Shown: positions 44,886-56,616, numbered from the stretch's first letter. The stretch: 64,000 bases of DNA from Leifsonia poae (GCF_020009625.1 NZ_JAIHLP010000002.1:682001-746000); one strand, 5' to 3'. Program-made: numbers and translations. The notes: generated by a model not told the origin, from the sequence alone.

Positions 44886-46091
44886 GTGGCCGAAAGAACT
44901 GATGTCGTCTTCGTCGATGGAGTACGCACTCCATTCGGGCGAGCCGGCGAAAAAGGGCAGTACTGGAACACGCGAGCAGACGATCTGGTGGTCAAAGCCA
45001 TGATCGAACTCCTCGAGCGCAATCCGAACGTGCCGAAAGACCGGATCGACGACGTCGCCATCGCCGCCACCACCCAGCAGGGCGACCAGGGTCTCACCCT
45101 CGGCCGCACGGCCGCGCTGCTCGCGGGGTTGCCGAAATCCGTTCCCGGATTCGCCATCGACCGGATGTGCGCCGGCGCCATGACGAGCGTCACCACCTTG
45201 GGCTCCGGCATCGCGTTCGGTGCATACGATCTGGCGATCGCCGGCGGCGTCGAGCACATGGGACGTCATCCGATGGGCTTCGGCGCCGACCCCAACCCGC
45301 GCTTCCTGTCGGAGCGTCTGGTCGGCGAGGACGCGCTCAACATGGGCATGACGGCCGAGCGCATCCACGACCGGTTCCCCGCGCTCACCAAAGAGCGCAG
45401 CGACCGGTACGCCATGCGCAGCCAGCAGAAGACCGCCGCGGCCTACGCCGCCGGCAAGATCCAGCCAGACCTGGTTCCGGTCGCCATCCGTTCCGAGAGC
45501 GGCTGGGGTCTCGCCACACACGATGAGGGGATGCGCCCCGAGACGAATATGGAATCACTCGCGACCCTGCGCACCCCGTTCCGCCCGCACGGCCGTGTCA
45601 GCGCCGGCAACTCGTCTCCGCTGACCGATGGCGCGACAGCGAGCATCCTCGCCTCCGCCGATGCCGTGAAGGAGTTCGGCCTGCAGCCGAAGATGCGCAT
45701 GGTCAGCTTCGCGTTCGCCGGCGTCGAGCCGGAGATCATGGGTATCGGTCCGGTCCCGTCGACCGAGAAGGCCCTCCGCAAGGCCGGGCTCAGTATCGAC
45801 GACATCGGGCTGTTCGAGCTCAACGAGGCCTTCGCGATCCAGGTGCTCTCGCTGCTCGACCACTTCGGCATCGACGACGAAGATCCCCGCGTCAACCAGT
45901 GGGGCGGTGCGATCGCTGTCGGCCATCCGCTCGCCGCCAGCGGCGTGCGGCTGATGATCCAGCTGGCCGCCCAGTTCGCCGAGCACCCGGAGGTGCGCTA
46001 CGGCCTCACCGCGATGTGCGTCGGCCTCGGCCAGGGCGGAAGCGTCGTCTGGGAGAACCCCCACTACAGCAAGCGCGCAAGGAAGGCCTGA
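44886..46091 (+). CDS. acetyl-CoA acyltransferase (thiolase, FadA-type)
   Basis: About 401 residues from GTG 44886, with GGGAGG upstream. Catalytic Cys95 lies in DRMCAGAMTS, and the C-terminal GHPLAASG His and MCVGLGQGG Cys complete the thiolase active site. It cleaves 3-ketoacyl-CoA with CoA in fatty-acid oxidation. The FadB-like gene follows four bases later, forming the beta-oxidation operon. Length and motifs are normal. Confidence 0.94.
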   Translation: MAERTDVVFVDGVRTPFGRAGEKGQYWNTRADDLVVKAMIELLERNPNVPKDRIDDVAIAATTQQGDQGLTLGRTAALLAGLPKSVPGFAIDRMCAGAMTSVTTLGSGIAFGAYDLAIAGGVEHMGRHPMGFGADPNPRFLSERLVGEDALNMGMTAERIHDRFPALTKERSDRYAMRSQQKTAAAYAAGKIQPDLVPVAIRSESGWGLATHDEGMRPETNMESLATLRTPFRPHGRVSAGNSSPLTDGATASILASADAVKEFGLQPKMRMVSFAFAGVEPEIMGIGPVPSTEKALRKAGLSIDDIGLFELNEAFAIQVLSLLDHFGIDDEDPRVNQWGGAIAVGHPLAASGVRLMIQLAAQFAEHPEVRYGLTAMCVGLGQGGSVVWENPHYSKRARKA

Positions 46092-46094
46092 CAC

Positions 46095-48230
46095 GTGACC
46101 GACTACTCCAAGATCGACTTCAGCCCGCTCGTCAGCCTCTCCGACGACGAGGTCGTCACCCATTCGTTCGTGAAGGATGTTCCGCTGTCGGGCGGCAAGG
46201 TCCTCGCGCTCGTCACCCTCGACAACGGCCGCGACCACACGCGACCGAACACGATGGGTCCGGCGACGTTGCTCGAGCTGGGTGAGACCTTCGATGAGCT
46301 GACCGCCCGCGCGGGCCGTGGCGAGATCCACGCTGTCGCCGTCACCGGCAAACCGTTCATCCTCGCGGCGGGCGCCGACCTCAGCAAGGTGGGCGACATT
46401 CCCAGCAAGGAGGTGGCGAAGCTGCTCCCCCAGCTCGGTCACCACGTGCTCGGCAAGCAGGCGACGTTCGGCGTCCCGTCATTCGTCTTCACGAACGGAC
46501 TCGCCCTGGGCGGCGGCGTGGAGATCGGCCTGAACGCCGACTATCGCACCATCGACCGCTCGGCGGCGGCGTTCGCCCTGCCGGAAGTGTTCCTCGGCCT
46601 CATCCCGGGCTGGGGCGGCGCCTACCTCCTCCCCAACCTGATCGGCATCGAGAACGCCCTCAAGGTGATCATCGAGAACCCGCTCAAACAGAACCGGATG
46701 CTCAAACCGCAGGACGTCTTCGATCTCGGCATCGCCGACGCCATCTTCGACTCCGCCAACTTCCTCGAAGACTCGATCAAGTGGGCCGACAGAGTCGTCT
46801 CGGGCGAGCTCGCGGTGAAGCGCCCGAACGCGCCGGGCAAGGTCGAGCGCATGGTCAAGTGGGATGCCGCGGTCGGCATCGCCCGCAAGATGCTGGAGAG
46901 CCGCATCGGCACGGTTCCGAAGTCGCCGTACGCCGCGCTCGACCTGCTCAAGGCGGCCAAGAGCGGCTCGAAGGAAGACGGCTTCGCCCGCGAAGACGAC
47001 GTGCTCGGCGAGTTGATCTCGGGCGACCAGTTCCAGGCGAGCATCTACGCGTTCAACCTCGTGCAGAAGCGGGCGAAGCGCCCTGCCGGCGCGCCAGACA
47101 AGAAGCTGGCGAAGAAGGTCACCAAGGTCGGCGTGATCGGCGCCGGCTATATGGCCAGCCAGTTCGCGCTGCTCTTCGTTCGCCGGCTGCGCGTGCCCGT
47201 GATCATCACCGACCTCGACCAGGCGCACGTCGACAAGGGCGTCGCCTACATCCACGACGAGATCGGCACGCTGCAGGAGAAGGGCCGCATCTCGCCGGAT
47301 GAGGGCAACCGTCTGCGCGCGCTCGTCACCGGCACCACCGACAAGGCCGATTTCGCCGATTGCGATTGGGTCATCGAGGCCGTCTTCGAGGAGCTCGCCG
47401 TCAAGCAGAACGTCTTCGAGGAGGTCGAGCAGTACCTCTCCGACGAAGCCGTGCTCGCCACGAACACCTCGTCGCTCTCGGTCGAGAAGATCGGCGCCAA
47501 GCTGAAGCATCCGGAACGTCTCGTCGGCTTCCACTTCTTCACCCCGGTCGCCGTCATGCCGCTCATCGAGGTCGTGAACACCCCGAAGACGGATGAGGCG
47601 ACGCTTTCGACCGCGATGGTCACCGCGGCCGCGCTGAAGAAGAACGCGGTCATCACCGCCGACACACCCGGATTCGTGGTCAACCGCGTCCTGGCCAAGG
47701 TGCTCGGTGAGGCGATGCACGCCGTCGATGACGGCACTCCGTTCGAGGTCGTCGATGAGGGCTTCGCGCCGCTCGGCCTGCCGATGCCGCCCTCGGCTCT
47801 GCTCGACCTCGTCGGACTCAAAGTCGGCGCGCATGTGCTCGACACCCACCACGAGGCCTTCCCCGACCGCTTCTACCGCAGCGAGAACCTCCACAAGCTG
47901 GCGGAGCACGGAACGCTGCTCGAGAAGGATTCGAAGGGCAAGATCAAGGGCATCGACAAGACCGCCGCCAAAATCGTCTCGGGCGGCACGAACCCGTGGA
48001 CAAAGGAGCAGATCCTTCAGCGCCTCGAAGACGGGCTCGCCGACGAGATCCATCGGATGCTCGACGACGACGTCGTGCACGCGGCTGAAGACATCGACCT
48101 GTGCATGATCCTCGGCGCCGGATTCCCGTTCCAGATGGGTGGCATCACGCCGTACCTCGACCGGGTGGGCGCGTCGCAGCGGGTCTTCGGAGACACATTC
48201 CACCACCCGCCCATCCAGGGCGTGGCGTAA
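46095..48230 (+). CDS. 3-hydroxyacyl-CoA dehydrogenase / enoyl-CoA hydratase (FadB-type)
   Basis: The 711-residue fusion starts at GTG 46095. Residues 1-210 are the crotonase (hydratase) domain with GGGVEIGLNADYR and a FLGLIPGWGG active loop; from about 345 an NAD-binding domain (GVIGAGYMA) and the 3HCDH C-terminal domains (FHFFTPV, TPGFVVNRVL) follow. It makes two consecutive steps of beta-oxidation and partners the thiolase upstream. A strong hairpin follows. Confidence 0.94.
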   Translation: MTDYSKIDFSPLVSLSDDEVVTHSFVKDVPLSGGKVLALVTLDNGRDHTRPNTMGPATLLELGETFDELTARAGRGEIHAVAVTGKPFILAAGADLSKVGDIPSKEVAKLLPQLGHHVLGKQATFGVPSFVFTNGLALGGGVEIGLNADYRTIDRSAAAFALPEVFLGLIPGWGGAYLLPNLIGIENALKVIIENPLKQNRMLKPQDVFDLGIADAIFDSANFLEDSIKWADRVVSGELAVKRPNAPGKVERMVKWDAAVGIARKMLESRIGTVPKSPYAALDLLKAAKSGSKEDGFAREDDVLGELISGDQFQASIYAFNLVQKRAKRPAGAPDKKLAKKVTKVGVIGAGYMASQFALLFVRRLRVPVIITDLDQAHVDKGVAYIHDEIGTLQEKGRISPDEGNRLRALVTGTTDKADFADCDWVIEAVFEELAVKQNVFEEVEQYLSDEAVLATNTSSLSVEKIGAKLKHPERLVGFHFFTPVAVMPLIEVVNTPKTDEATLSTAMVTAAALKKNAVITADTPGFVVNRVLAKVLGEAMHAVDDGTPFEVVDEGFAPLGLPMPPSALLDLVGLKVGAHVLDTHHEAFPDRFYRSENLHKLAEHGTLLEKDSKGKIKGIDKTAAKIVSGGTNPWTKEQILQRLEDGLADEIHRMLDDDVVHAAEDIDLCMILGAGFPFQMGGITPYLDRVGASQRVFGDTFHHPPIQGVA

Positions 48231-48243
48231 CCCGATTCGCGCC

Positions 48244-48280
48244 GACGGATGGATCGCCCTCTGTGGCCGATCCATCCGTC
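48244..48280 (+). terminator. terminator after the fadA-fadB operon
   Basis: GACGGATGGATCG pairs perfectly with CGATCCATCCGTC around an 11-base loop, 13 bases past the fadB stop. Confidence 0.8.
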
Positions 48281-48325
48281 GTGACGGAGGTGTCGACGGC
48301 GAGTCGCCCGAAAGCGCCTGTGCCG

Positions 48326-48943
48326 TCAATGCGCAGGGTCGACGATCACGAGGTCGAGGTAGGCGCGCAGGGTCGCGGCCGCGTCAACGGCATCCGGCTC
48401 GTAGAGCCACTGCAACTGGATTCCCTCCCACAGCGCCACGACGCTCGCGGCAGCCGTCGTCGGGTCGACGCCTTCGCGCAGGCGGCCCAGACGGCGGAGC
48501 TCCTCGAACTCGGCTGCGTATTCGGTCTTCAGCATCGCGTACCGCTTCAAGAAGTAGTCGCGCCCGGGGTGGTCTTCTGTGGTCGCCTCCGCGGAGAGCA
48601 CGCTGTAGACGGCGATCAGCCCCGGGATGCTCTCGTTGGCCTTCGCCTGGGCGACGATATGCGCCTCGAACGGCTCGTCGCCGTCGGCGCAGGGCACGTC
48701 TCCCCCGCCCAGTTCGTCGCGCTGCGCGAGCACCGCGAGCAGCAGCTCCTCTTTGGTCGGGAAATGGTGCATCAGGTTCGACTGACTCATACCGGCGGCC
48801 GCCGCGACATCCCGCAGCGAGCTCGCGTAGTAGCCGCGGGTGGCGAAGAGCCGGTACGCCTCGTCGACGATCTGTCGGCGGCGCTGGGCGGTCTTGGCGT
48901 ACGGCCCACGGCGCCGGGGGCTCTCCACTGCGGTCATCGTCAT
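48326..48943 (-). CDS. TetR-family transcriptional regulator
   Basis: 205 residues. TetR HTH: RRQIVDEAYRLFATRGYYASSLRDVAA, then GMSQSNLMHHFPTKEELL. The C-terminal ligand domain is all helical. It is divergent from the sugar ABC/beta-galactosidase operon and likely regulates it, although such operons more often have LacI regulators. The 60-70 base gap has a direct repeat. Confidence 0.9.
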   Translation of the reverse strand: MTMTAVESPRRRGPYAKTAQRRRQIVDEAYRLFATRGYYASSLRDVAAAAGMSQSNLMHHFPTKEELLLAVLAQRDELGGGDVPCADGDEPFEAHIVAQAKANESIPGLIAVYSVLSAEATTEDHPGRDYFLKRYAMLKTEYAAEFEELRRLGRLREGVDPTTAAASVVALWEGIQLQWLYEPDAVDAAATLRAYLDLVIVDPAH

Positions 48944-49015
48944 CCAAATTAGGTCAGTCGGTCAATTTTCGTATAGCGTCATCGTAAGCGATCCGAGCAC
49001 GACGAAGTGAAGGAT
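48944..49015. promoter_or_regulatory. divergent promoter/operator region of TetR and the galactoside operon
   Basis: The gap contains GGTCAGTCGGTCA, a GGTCA direct repeat flanked by AATT, and TATAGC as a possible -10 for the rightward operon. It is the natural site for TetR control. Exact boxes are uncertain. Confidence 0.4.
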
Positions 49016-50353
49016 ATGACCGAACTCACGCGACGCAGTCTCCTCAGCCTCGGGGTCGCGGCCTCGGCCGCCGCCCTCCTGGCCGGCTGCAGCACACCCG
49101 GAACCGTCTCGGCCAACAGCCGGCCGCTCGTTCCGGCGGTCTCACGCGGCGAGAAGGTCACCCTCACCTACTGGGCCTGGCTCAAAGACCTGCAGAAGGT
49201 CGCGGATGTGTGGAACGCGTCGCATCCGGATGTGCAGGTCGAGGCCGTCTGGATCCCCGGCGGCAACTCCGGCGGCTACCAGAAGCTGTACTCCGCGCTC
49301 GCGGCCGGCGGAGGCCCGGACCTCGCCCAGGTCGAGCTGCGCACCGTGCCGGAATTCATGCTCGTGAACGGCCTGGTCGACCTCGCCCGGTATGGCGCCG
49401 ACGACTACGCGCACCTGTACGACGAAACCCTGTGGGGCCAGGTGAGCTACGTGGACGGGGTCTACGGGATCCCGCAGGACTCGGGTCCACTCGCGTTCTA
49501 CCATCGGCCCGATCTGCTGCAGAAGGTGGGGGCGACGGCCCCGGCCACCTGGTCGGAGTGGTCCACTGTGGGGCGCGAACTCAAGAAGGCCGGCATGTAC
49601 ATCGACGCCTTCAACGTCGCCGACCCGTCGTGGTTCATGGCGGTGGCCGGTCAGGCCGGCGCATCCTGGCTCACGGTCAACGGCGGGGAGTGGGTGATCG
49701 ACATGACCGACGACGCCACGCTGGCCACCGCGCGCTTCTTCGACAAAGCCATCGACGACGGCATCCTGACGACCGCATACGGAGCGTTCTCGACGCCGTG
49801 GTTCTCGGCTGCCGCTGCCGGCAAGATCGCCGGGCTGGTCAGTGCCAGCTGGGGCGACGCTCTGCTGAAGGGCGTTTCCGGCGCCAAAGGCAAATGGCGG
49901 GTCGCTGCGGTGCCCCGCTGGGAGACGGGTTTCGGCTCCGGGTTCCTCGGCGGCTCGACCGCGGCCGTGCTCGCCAACAGCAAGCACCCGAAGGAGGCGC
50001 TCGAGTTCGCCGTGTGGATGACCACCAGCCACGAGGGCATCGACGCCATGATCGAGCACAGCGGCATCGGCTGGTCACCGGCCAGGGACTACATCGGCAA
50101 GACCCGCATGGAACCGTCACCCTTCTTCGGCGGACAGAACTACAACGAGGAGGTCTTCCTGCCGGCCTCGCAGCAGCAGAACCCGGACTGGTCGTGGTGG
50201 CCGCTCACGCAGCAGTCCCTCAACATCCTCGCGGACGGGTTCCGCAAGAAGGCCTTCGGGGGAACGCTCGTCGACGCCGTCGTGCAGAGCGAGAAGCTGA
50301 TCATCGCCGCGTTCAAGAACAAGGGTCTGAGCATCCGGAAGGCGGGCTCGTGA
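49016..50353 (+). CDS. extracellular sugar-binding lipoprotein of ABC importer (Tat type)
   Basis: About 445 residues; ATG 49016 or GTG 49007 (three codons earlier). The signal TRRSLLSLGVAASAAALLAGC has a twin-Arg start and a lipobox LAGC, so it is a Tat-exported lipoprotein. The type 1 binding fold begins with TLTYWAWLKDLQKV. It binds sugar for the two permeases that follow. The stop overlaps the first permease start by four bases (GTGA). Given the beta-galactosidase gene in the operon, a galactoside substrate is likely. Confidence 0.92.
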   Translation: MTELTRRSLLSLGVAASAAALLAGCSTPGTVSANSRPLVPAVSRGEKVTLTYWAWLKDLQKVADVWNASHPDVQVEAVWIPGGNSGGYQKLYSALAAGGGPDLAQVELRTVPEFMLVNGLVDLARYGADDYAHLYDETLWGQVSYVDGVYGIPQDSGPLAFYHRPDLLQKVGATAPATWSEWSTVGRELKKAGMYIDAFNVADPSWFMAVAGQAGASWLTVNGGEWVIDMTDDATLATARFFDKAIDDGILTTAYGAFSTPWFSAAAAGKIAGLVSASWGDALLKGVSGAKGKWRVAAVPRWETGFGSGFLGGSTAAVLANSKHPKEALEFAVWMTTSHEGIDAMIEHSGIGWSPARDYIGKTRMEPSPFFGGQNYNEEVFLPASQQQNPDWSWWPLTQQSLNILADGFRKKAFGGTLVDAVVQSEKLIIAAFKNKGLSIRKAGS

Positions 50354-51237
50354 AGGGCCTGCGCCGAACGTGGGCGCCCTGGGCGCTGCTCGCGCCGTTC
50401 CTCCTTCTGTTCCTGCTCACGTTCATCCTGCCGATCGTCGTCGCCATCGGCAGCAGCTTCACCGCGGTCTCCCGGCACGGCGTCTTCGGCGAGAAGGGAG
50501 TGACCACCGAGTTCGCCTGGTTCGCCAACTATGCGCAGGCGCTGTCGAACGGCAACTTCATCGCCTCCATCGGGCGGATGCTGCTCTTCGGTGTCGTGCA
50601 GGTCACGGTGATGATCGCACTGTGCACGGTGCTCGCGCTGCTGCTCGAATCGGCCTCGGCTCGCTGGCCCGGCTTCTTCCGCGCCGTGTACTTCCTGCCG
50701 TACGGCATCCCCGGAGTCGTCGCGACGATCCTCTGGTCGTTCCTGTATGTGCCGGGGCTCAGCCCGCTCATCGACATCGCCGGCGTGTTCGGAATACACC
50801 TCGACTTCCTCGGGGCCGGAACCGTGTTGTGGTCGATCGCGAACATCGTCACCTGGACCTACACGGGCTACAACATGATGATCATCATCGCGCAGCTGAA
50901 ATCCATCCCGACCGAGGTGTACGAGGCGGCGAAGGTCGACGGCGCCGGCCCCTGGCGGGTGGCGAGGAGCATCCAACTGCCCCTCATCCGTCCGGCGCTC
51001 GTCCTGGCGACCGTGTTCTCGATCATCGGAACGCTGCAGTTGTTCGCCGAGCCGCAGGTGCTGCAATCCGTCTCCCCCGCGATCGACAGTGAGTACACGC
51101 CGAACCTCAGCGCGTACACGACCGCGTTCGCCTACAACGACTACAACGTCGCCGCTGCCCAGGCCGTACTGATCGCGCTCGTCGCGTTCCTCCTATCGTT
51201 CACCTTCCTTCGTTTGATGAACAGGAGATCCCGGTGA
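50350..51237 (+). CDS. carbohydrate ABC transporter permease (MalF type)
   Basis: 295 residues from GTG 50350, which overlaps the binding-protein stop. Six membrane segments; EAA loop VYEAAKVDGAGPWRVARSIQ around residue 190 (key residues EAA…G). It forms the channel with the next permease and ends in an overlap with it. As in the other sugar importer in this window, the ATPase is missing from the operon. Confidence 0.93.
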   Translation: MKGLRRTWAPWALLAPFLLLFLLTFILPIVVAIGSSFTAVSRHGVFGEKGVTTEFAWFANYAQALSNGNFIASIGRMLLFGVVQVTVMIALCTVLALLLESASARWPGFFRAVYFLPYGIPGVVATILWSFLYVPGLSPLIDIAGVFGIHLDFLGAGTVLWSIANIVTWTYTGYNMMIIIAQLKSIPTEVYEAAKVDGAGPWRVARSIQLPLIRPALVLATVFSIIGTLQLFAEPQVLQSVSPAIDSEYTPNLSAYTTAFAYNDYNVAAAQAVLIALVAFLLSFTFLRLMNRRSR

Positions 51238-52097
51238 GCGCTACCACGCGGGCCGTCCGCCGGCGGCCCGGAGTGACGATCGTCGTCACCGGCGTCCTCG
51301 TCGTCGCCGCCGTCTACTTCCTGGTGCCGGTCTACTGGGTGGTGGTGGCCTCGACCAAGACCACCACCGACCTGTTCGCCACCAACGGCTTCTGGTTCGC
51401 ACCCACCTTCGCCCTCTGGCACAATCTGGGCGAGGTGCTGAGCTACGACGACGGCATCTTCATGCGCTGGTTCGCGAACTCAGTGCTCTACGCGGGTGTC
51501 GGAGCACTGCTTGCGACGTACTTCGCGGCCGCCGGCGGCTACGCACTCGCCAAATACCGGTTCCGAGGCCGCAACTTCGTGTTCGGACTCGTGCTCGGCG
51601 GTGTCCTCGTTCCTGGCACCGCAACGGCGCTCCCCCTGTTCCTGCTGTTCAGTCAGCTGGGGCTCGCCAACACGTATTGGTCGGTGCTCATCCCGTCGCT
51701 CGTCTCGCCGTTCGGGCTCTTCCTCTGCCGCATCTACGCGGACGCGACCATCGACCCCGCCCTGATGGAGGCCGCCCGCATCGACGGGGCCGGCGAGCTA
51801 CGCATCTTCCACACGCTCGGGCTCCGGATCATGACCCCGGCCCTGGTCACGGTGTTCCTGTTCCAGCTCGTCGGAATCTGGAACAACTATTTCCTGCCGC
51901 TGGTCATGCTCTCCGACAACTCCCTCTTTCCGATCACCCTCGGTCTGAACACCTGGCGAAGCCAGGTGGACAGGCTCCCCGAGTTCTACGAGCTCACGAC
52001 CGGCGGCGTCCTGCTGTCGATCATCCCCCTCGCCATCGCGATGATCGTGCTCCAGCGGTTCTGGCGCGGCGGCCTGACCGAAGGATCCGTGAAGTAG
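51234..52097 (+). CDS. carbohydrate ABC transporter permease (MalG type)
   Basis: 287 residues, GTG start overlapping the MalF stop (GTGA). Six membrane segments and EAA loop MEAARIDGAGELRIF. The stop codon overlaps the GTG (TAGTG) that appears to be the original start of the beta-galactosidase gene. Confidence 0.93.
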   Translation: MSATTRAVRRRPGVTIVVTGVLVVAAVYFLVPVYWVVVASTKTTTDLFATNGFWFAPTFALWHNLGEVLSYDDGIFMRWFANSVLYAGVGALLATYFAAAGGYALAKYRFRGRNFVFGLVLGGVLVPGTATALPLFLLFSQLGLANTYWSVLIPSLVSPFGLFLCRIYADATIDPALMEAARIDGAGELRIFHTLGLRIMTPALVTVFLFQLVGIWNNYFLPLVMLSDNSLFPITLGLNTWRSQVDRLPEFYELTTGGVLLSIIPLAIAMIVLQRFWRGGLTEGSVK

Positions 52098-55080
52098 TGC
52101 CGTTCCCGTCCCTCGCCTTCTCCCCCGCCGACACCGCGCCGGCCCGTGGCGCCCTCCGCCCGCGCGCTCCTGGCTGCATTCGGATGCCCCCGCGCTCTCC
52201 CTGAACGGGCCGTGGCGGTTCCGTCTCTCGCCCGGCGCGCCGCCGACCGAGGAGATCGCCGCCGAAGGCTTCGACGACACCTCCTGGAACACCATCCCCG
52301 TTCCCTCGCACTGGGTGCTGCAGGGCGACGGCGAGTACGGCCGGCCGATCTACACGAACGTTCAGTACCCGTTCCCCATCGACGCCCCGCACGTTCCCGA
52401 CGAGAACCCGACAGGCGACTACCGCCGCACCTTCGTCGTGCCGGCGGAGTGGTCGGGGTCCGAGCGGATCGTGCTGCGCTTCGACGGCGTCGAGTCGCTG
52501 TTCAAGGTCTGGGTGAACGGGCAGGAGATCGGGTCGGCGAGCGGCAGCAGGCTCGCCCACGAGTTCGAGGTGACGGATGCGGTGCGAGCCGGCGAGAACA
52601 CCATCGCCGTGCGCGTGCACCAGTGGTCTGCGGCGAGCTACCTCGAAGACCAGGACCAGTGGTGGCTGCCCGGAATCTTCCGTGACGTCACCGTGATCGC
52701 CCGCCCGCAGGGCGGCATCGAAGACGCGTGGCTCCGCACGGCCTACGCCGACGGCCTCGGCACGGTCGCGACCGAGGTCACGGCCGACGCAGGCGCCTTC
52801 CCCGTCACGCTGCGCATCCCGGAGCTCGGTGTGGAGCAGGTCTGGGCCGCCCCCGGCGACGTCACCCCGGTCTCCGCCGGCACGGTCGAGCCGTGGACGG
52901 CCGAAACCCCCCGGCTCTACACTGCGACCCTCTCGAGCGCGGCCGAGAGCATCGATTTCCGTCTCGGCTTCCGCACGGTCGAGATCCGAGGCGACCGGTT
53001 TCTCGTGAACGGGCGCCGGGTCGTGTTCCACGGGATGAACCGGCACGAGACCCACCCCGAGCGCGGCCGGGTCTTCGACGAGCAGCACGCCCGCGACGAC
53101 CTCGCGCGGATGAAGCGGTTCAACGTCAATGCCATCCGGACGAGCCACTATCCGCCGCATCCGCGCCTGCTCGACCTGGCCGACGAGCTCGGTTTCTGGG
53201 TGATCGACGAATGCGATCTCGAGACCCACGGCTTCTCGGCGAACGACTGGGTCGCCAACCCGAGCGACGACCCGATCTGGCGCGACGCCTACCTCGACCG
53301 CATCCGGCGCACCGTCGAACGGGACAAGAACCACCCGAGCATCGTGATCTGGTCGCTCGGCAACGAGTCGGGAACCGGCGCGAACCTCGCCGCGATGTCA
53401 GCGTGGGTGCATGCACGCGACCCGGAGCGCCCGGTTCACTACGAAGGCGATTACGCCGGCGAGTACACCGATGTGTACTCGCGGATGTACTCCTCGATCA
53501 GCGAGACCACCGAGATCGGCACCGACGGCTCACTGGCACCACTGCTCGGCTGCACGCCCGCCCAAGGCGCCCGTCAGCGCACCAAGCCGTTCCTGCTCTG
53601 CGAGTACGCGCACGCCATGGGCAACGGCCCGGGCGCGCTCGACCAGTACGAGGCTCTCGTGCACGAGCACCCGCGCCTGCACGGCGGGTTCGTGTGGGAG
53701 TGGCGCGACCACGGCGTCCTGACCACGACACCGGACGGCGTGCCGTTCTACGCCTATGGCGGCGACTTCGACGAGGTCGTGCACGACGGCAACTTCGTGA
53801 TGGACGGCATGGTCTTGAGCGATGACACGCCAACCCCGGGGCTGCACGAGTTCAAGACGGTGGCCCAGCCGATCCGGTTCCTGTTCGACATCGACTCCGT
53901 CGAGCTCGCCAATCTGCGGCACACGGCGGACGCATCCGACCTGCGATTCCTTTGGCGGATCGAGCACGATGGCGCTCCGGTGACGGCGGGCGAACTGGAG
54001 GTTTCCGCCCTCGCGGCCGGGTCGTCCATCTCCGTGCCGCTCCCCCGCATCCCGGTGGCCGATATCGGGGAGACGTGGCTGACCATCGATGCCGTGCTGC
54101 GAGACGACACGGCGTGGGCTGAGGCCGGGCATGTGGTGGCTTCCGCCCAGCTCGACCGCTCGGCGGTCACCCCCGTGATCCCCGCCCTCGCGGTGGCCCC
54201 TCAGGGTTCGGCGGAGGGCACGCTCGCCCTCGGTCCGGCGCTCTTCGAGAACGGGCGACTGGTCAGCATCGCCGGAAGACGGGTCGACGGCCCGAGGCTG
54301 GAGCTGTGGCGGGCTCCGACCGACAACGATGAAGGGGCGTCCTCCGCCGATCCGCGCGGCAGCGATGCGAGCATCGACGGCGTCTCGAGCGCCGAACTCT
54401 GGCGTGGCCAAGGCCTCGATCGTCTGACGCACCGGATCGTCGAGGCGAGCGGAGACGCATCCGGAATCCGCACGCTCACGAAGGTCTCGGCCGCGAACTC
54501 CGCGCACTCCGTGCTGGTCGACACCGCCTGGAGTCTCATCGACGGCGAGCTCGACCTGCGCGTCGAGATCCTGCCTTCGACAGGCTGGGGCACCGTCTGG
54601 CCGCGCATCGGGGTGCGATTCGAGCTGCCCGACGAGGACGGGGCGAGCATCGACGGCGCAGCCTGGTTCGGGCGGGGGCCGCTGGAGTCGTACCCCGACA
54701 GCAGGCATGCGGCGCACGTAGGGCGGTTCGAGTCGACGATCGCCGACCTCTCCGTCGACTACGCCCGCCCGCAGGAGACCGGTCACCGATCCGACACCCG
54801 AACGCTCACACTGCGCACCGCCGAAGGGGACCAGTTCAGCCTCACGTTCCTGCCCGATACCCGCGGCCGCCGACCCGGCTTCACACTGAGCCGGAACACG
54901 CCCCAACAGCTCACGGGGGCGACCCACCCGTTCGAGCTGCCGGAGAGCGACACCAGCCACCTGATCATCGATGCGGCCCAGCACGGGCTCGGCTCGCGCG
55001 CCTGCGGACCTGACGTCTCGCCCGACTCGGCGCTCCGGCCGGAAGCCCGCACCATCCGCATCCGTTTCACCATCGCCTGA
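52097..55080 (+). CDS. beta-galactosidase, glycoside hydrolase family 2, with apparent N-terminal frameshift
   Basis: From about 52160 on, one frame encodes a full GH2 enzyme: sugar-binding domain (SWLHSDAPALSLNGPWRF), barrel with acid/base Glu in SLGNESG, nucleophile Glu in LCEYAHAMGNGPG, and the C-terminal Bgal small-chain domain. That frame has no start codon between the upstream stop at 52090 and GTG 52315. The frame from GTG 52097 (VPFPSLAFSPADTAPARGALRP) reads into it only if two bases of the CGCGCG run near 52160-52167 are removed. The gene is thus either disrupted or hit by a sequence error. Starting at 52315 would lose about 73 residues of the first domain. It hydrolyses beta-galactosides brought in by the operon's transporter. 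Total length about 994 residues, normal for the family. Confidence 0.88.
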
Positions 55081-55084
55081 GACA

Positions 55085-55144
55085 TCGAAGCGGTCGCGCT
55101 CCCCGACACGCAGAGTGCGCAGAGTGAGAAGGCGACCGCTTCGA
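55085..55144. terminator. convergent hairpin between beta-galactosidase and aldo/keto reductase genes
   Basis: TCGAAGCGGTCGC pairs with GCGACCGCTTCGA (13 bp) across a 34-base loop. It lies between convergent stops and probably works both ways, though the loop is long. Confidence 0.6.
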
Positions 55145-55155
55145 CGTCAGACGGC

Positions 55156-56144
<989 letters not shown>

Positions 56145-56148
<4 letters not shown>

Positions 56149-56531
56149 GCGGTTACCTTTTCCTGATAGAGACCGATCTTGTGGTCGATCGCGGCGAGAC
56201 TCGCGGTCATCTCCTCAAGCCGCTGCACCACGTTCATCCGGTGGATGAGCAACAACTCGAGGCGGTCGGCGGAGGTGTCGTCGCCGCGCCGGGCGAGGGC
56301 GACGTATTCGCGCATCCGGGCGATGGGCATCGAGGTGAGACGCAGCTTCGTGAGGAAGATCACCCAGTTCACATCGGCCTGCGAATAGCGCCGGTGCGTC
56401 GACGACGCCCGATCGACCGGGGAGAACATGAGCCCCTCCCGTTCGTAATACCGCAGGGTGTGCGCGGAGAGCCCGGTGAGCCGGGCGACATCGGAGATCG
56501 CCAGCGACAGAGAATCGGTCATGGGAGCCAC
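56145..56531 (-). CDS. MerR-family transcriptional regulator
   Basis: 128 residues. The winged [26 protein letters not shown] is typical of MerR, followed by a coiled-coil dimer helix. No Cys metal site is evident, so it likely senses a small molecule. It is translationally coupled to the aldo/keto reductase it presumably controls. Met4 is an alternative start. Confidence 0.93.
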
Positions 56532-56616
56532 GATAGGACTTCGAGTGCACTCTCAGTCAAACGCGGGGCATAGTCTGAGGCGACGGAGCCACTCGGCCCC
56601 CGACGAGGGAGCCGCA

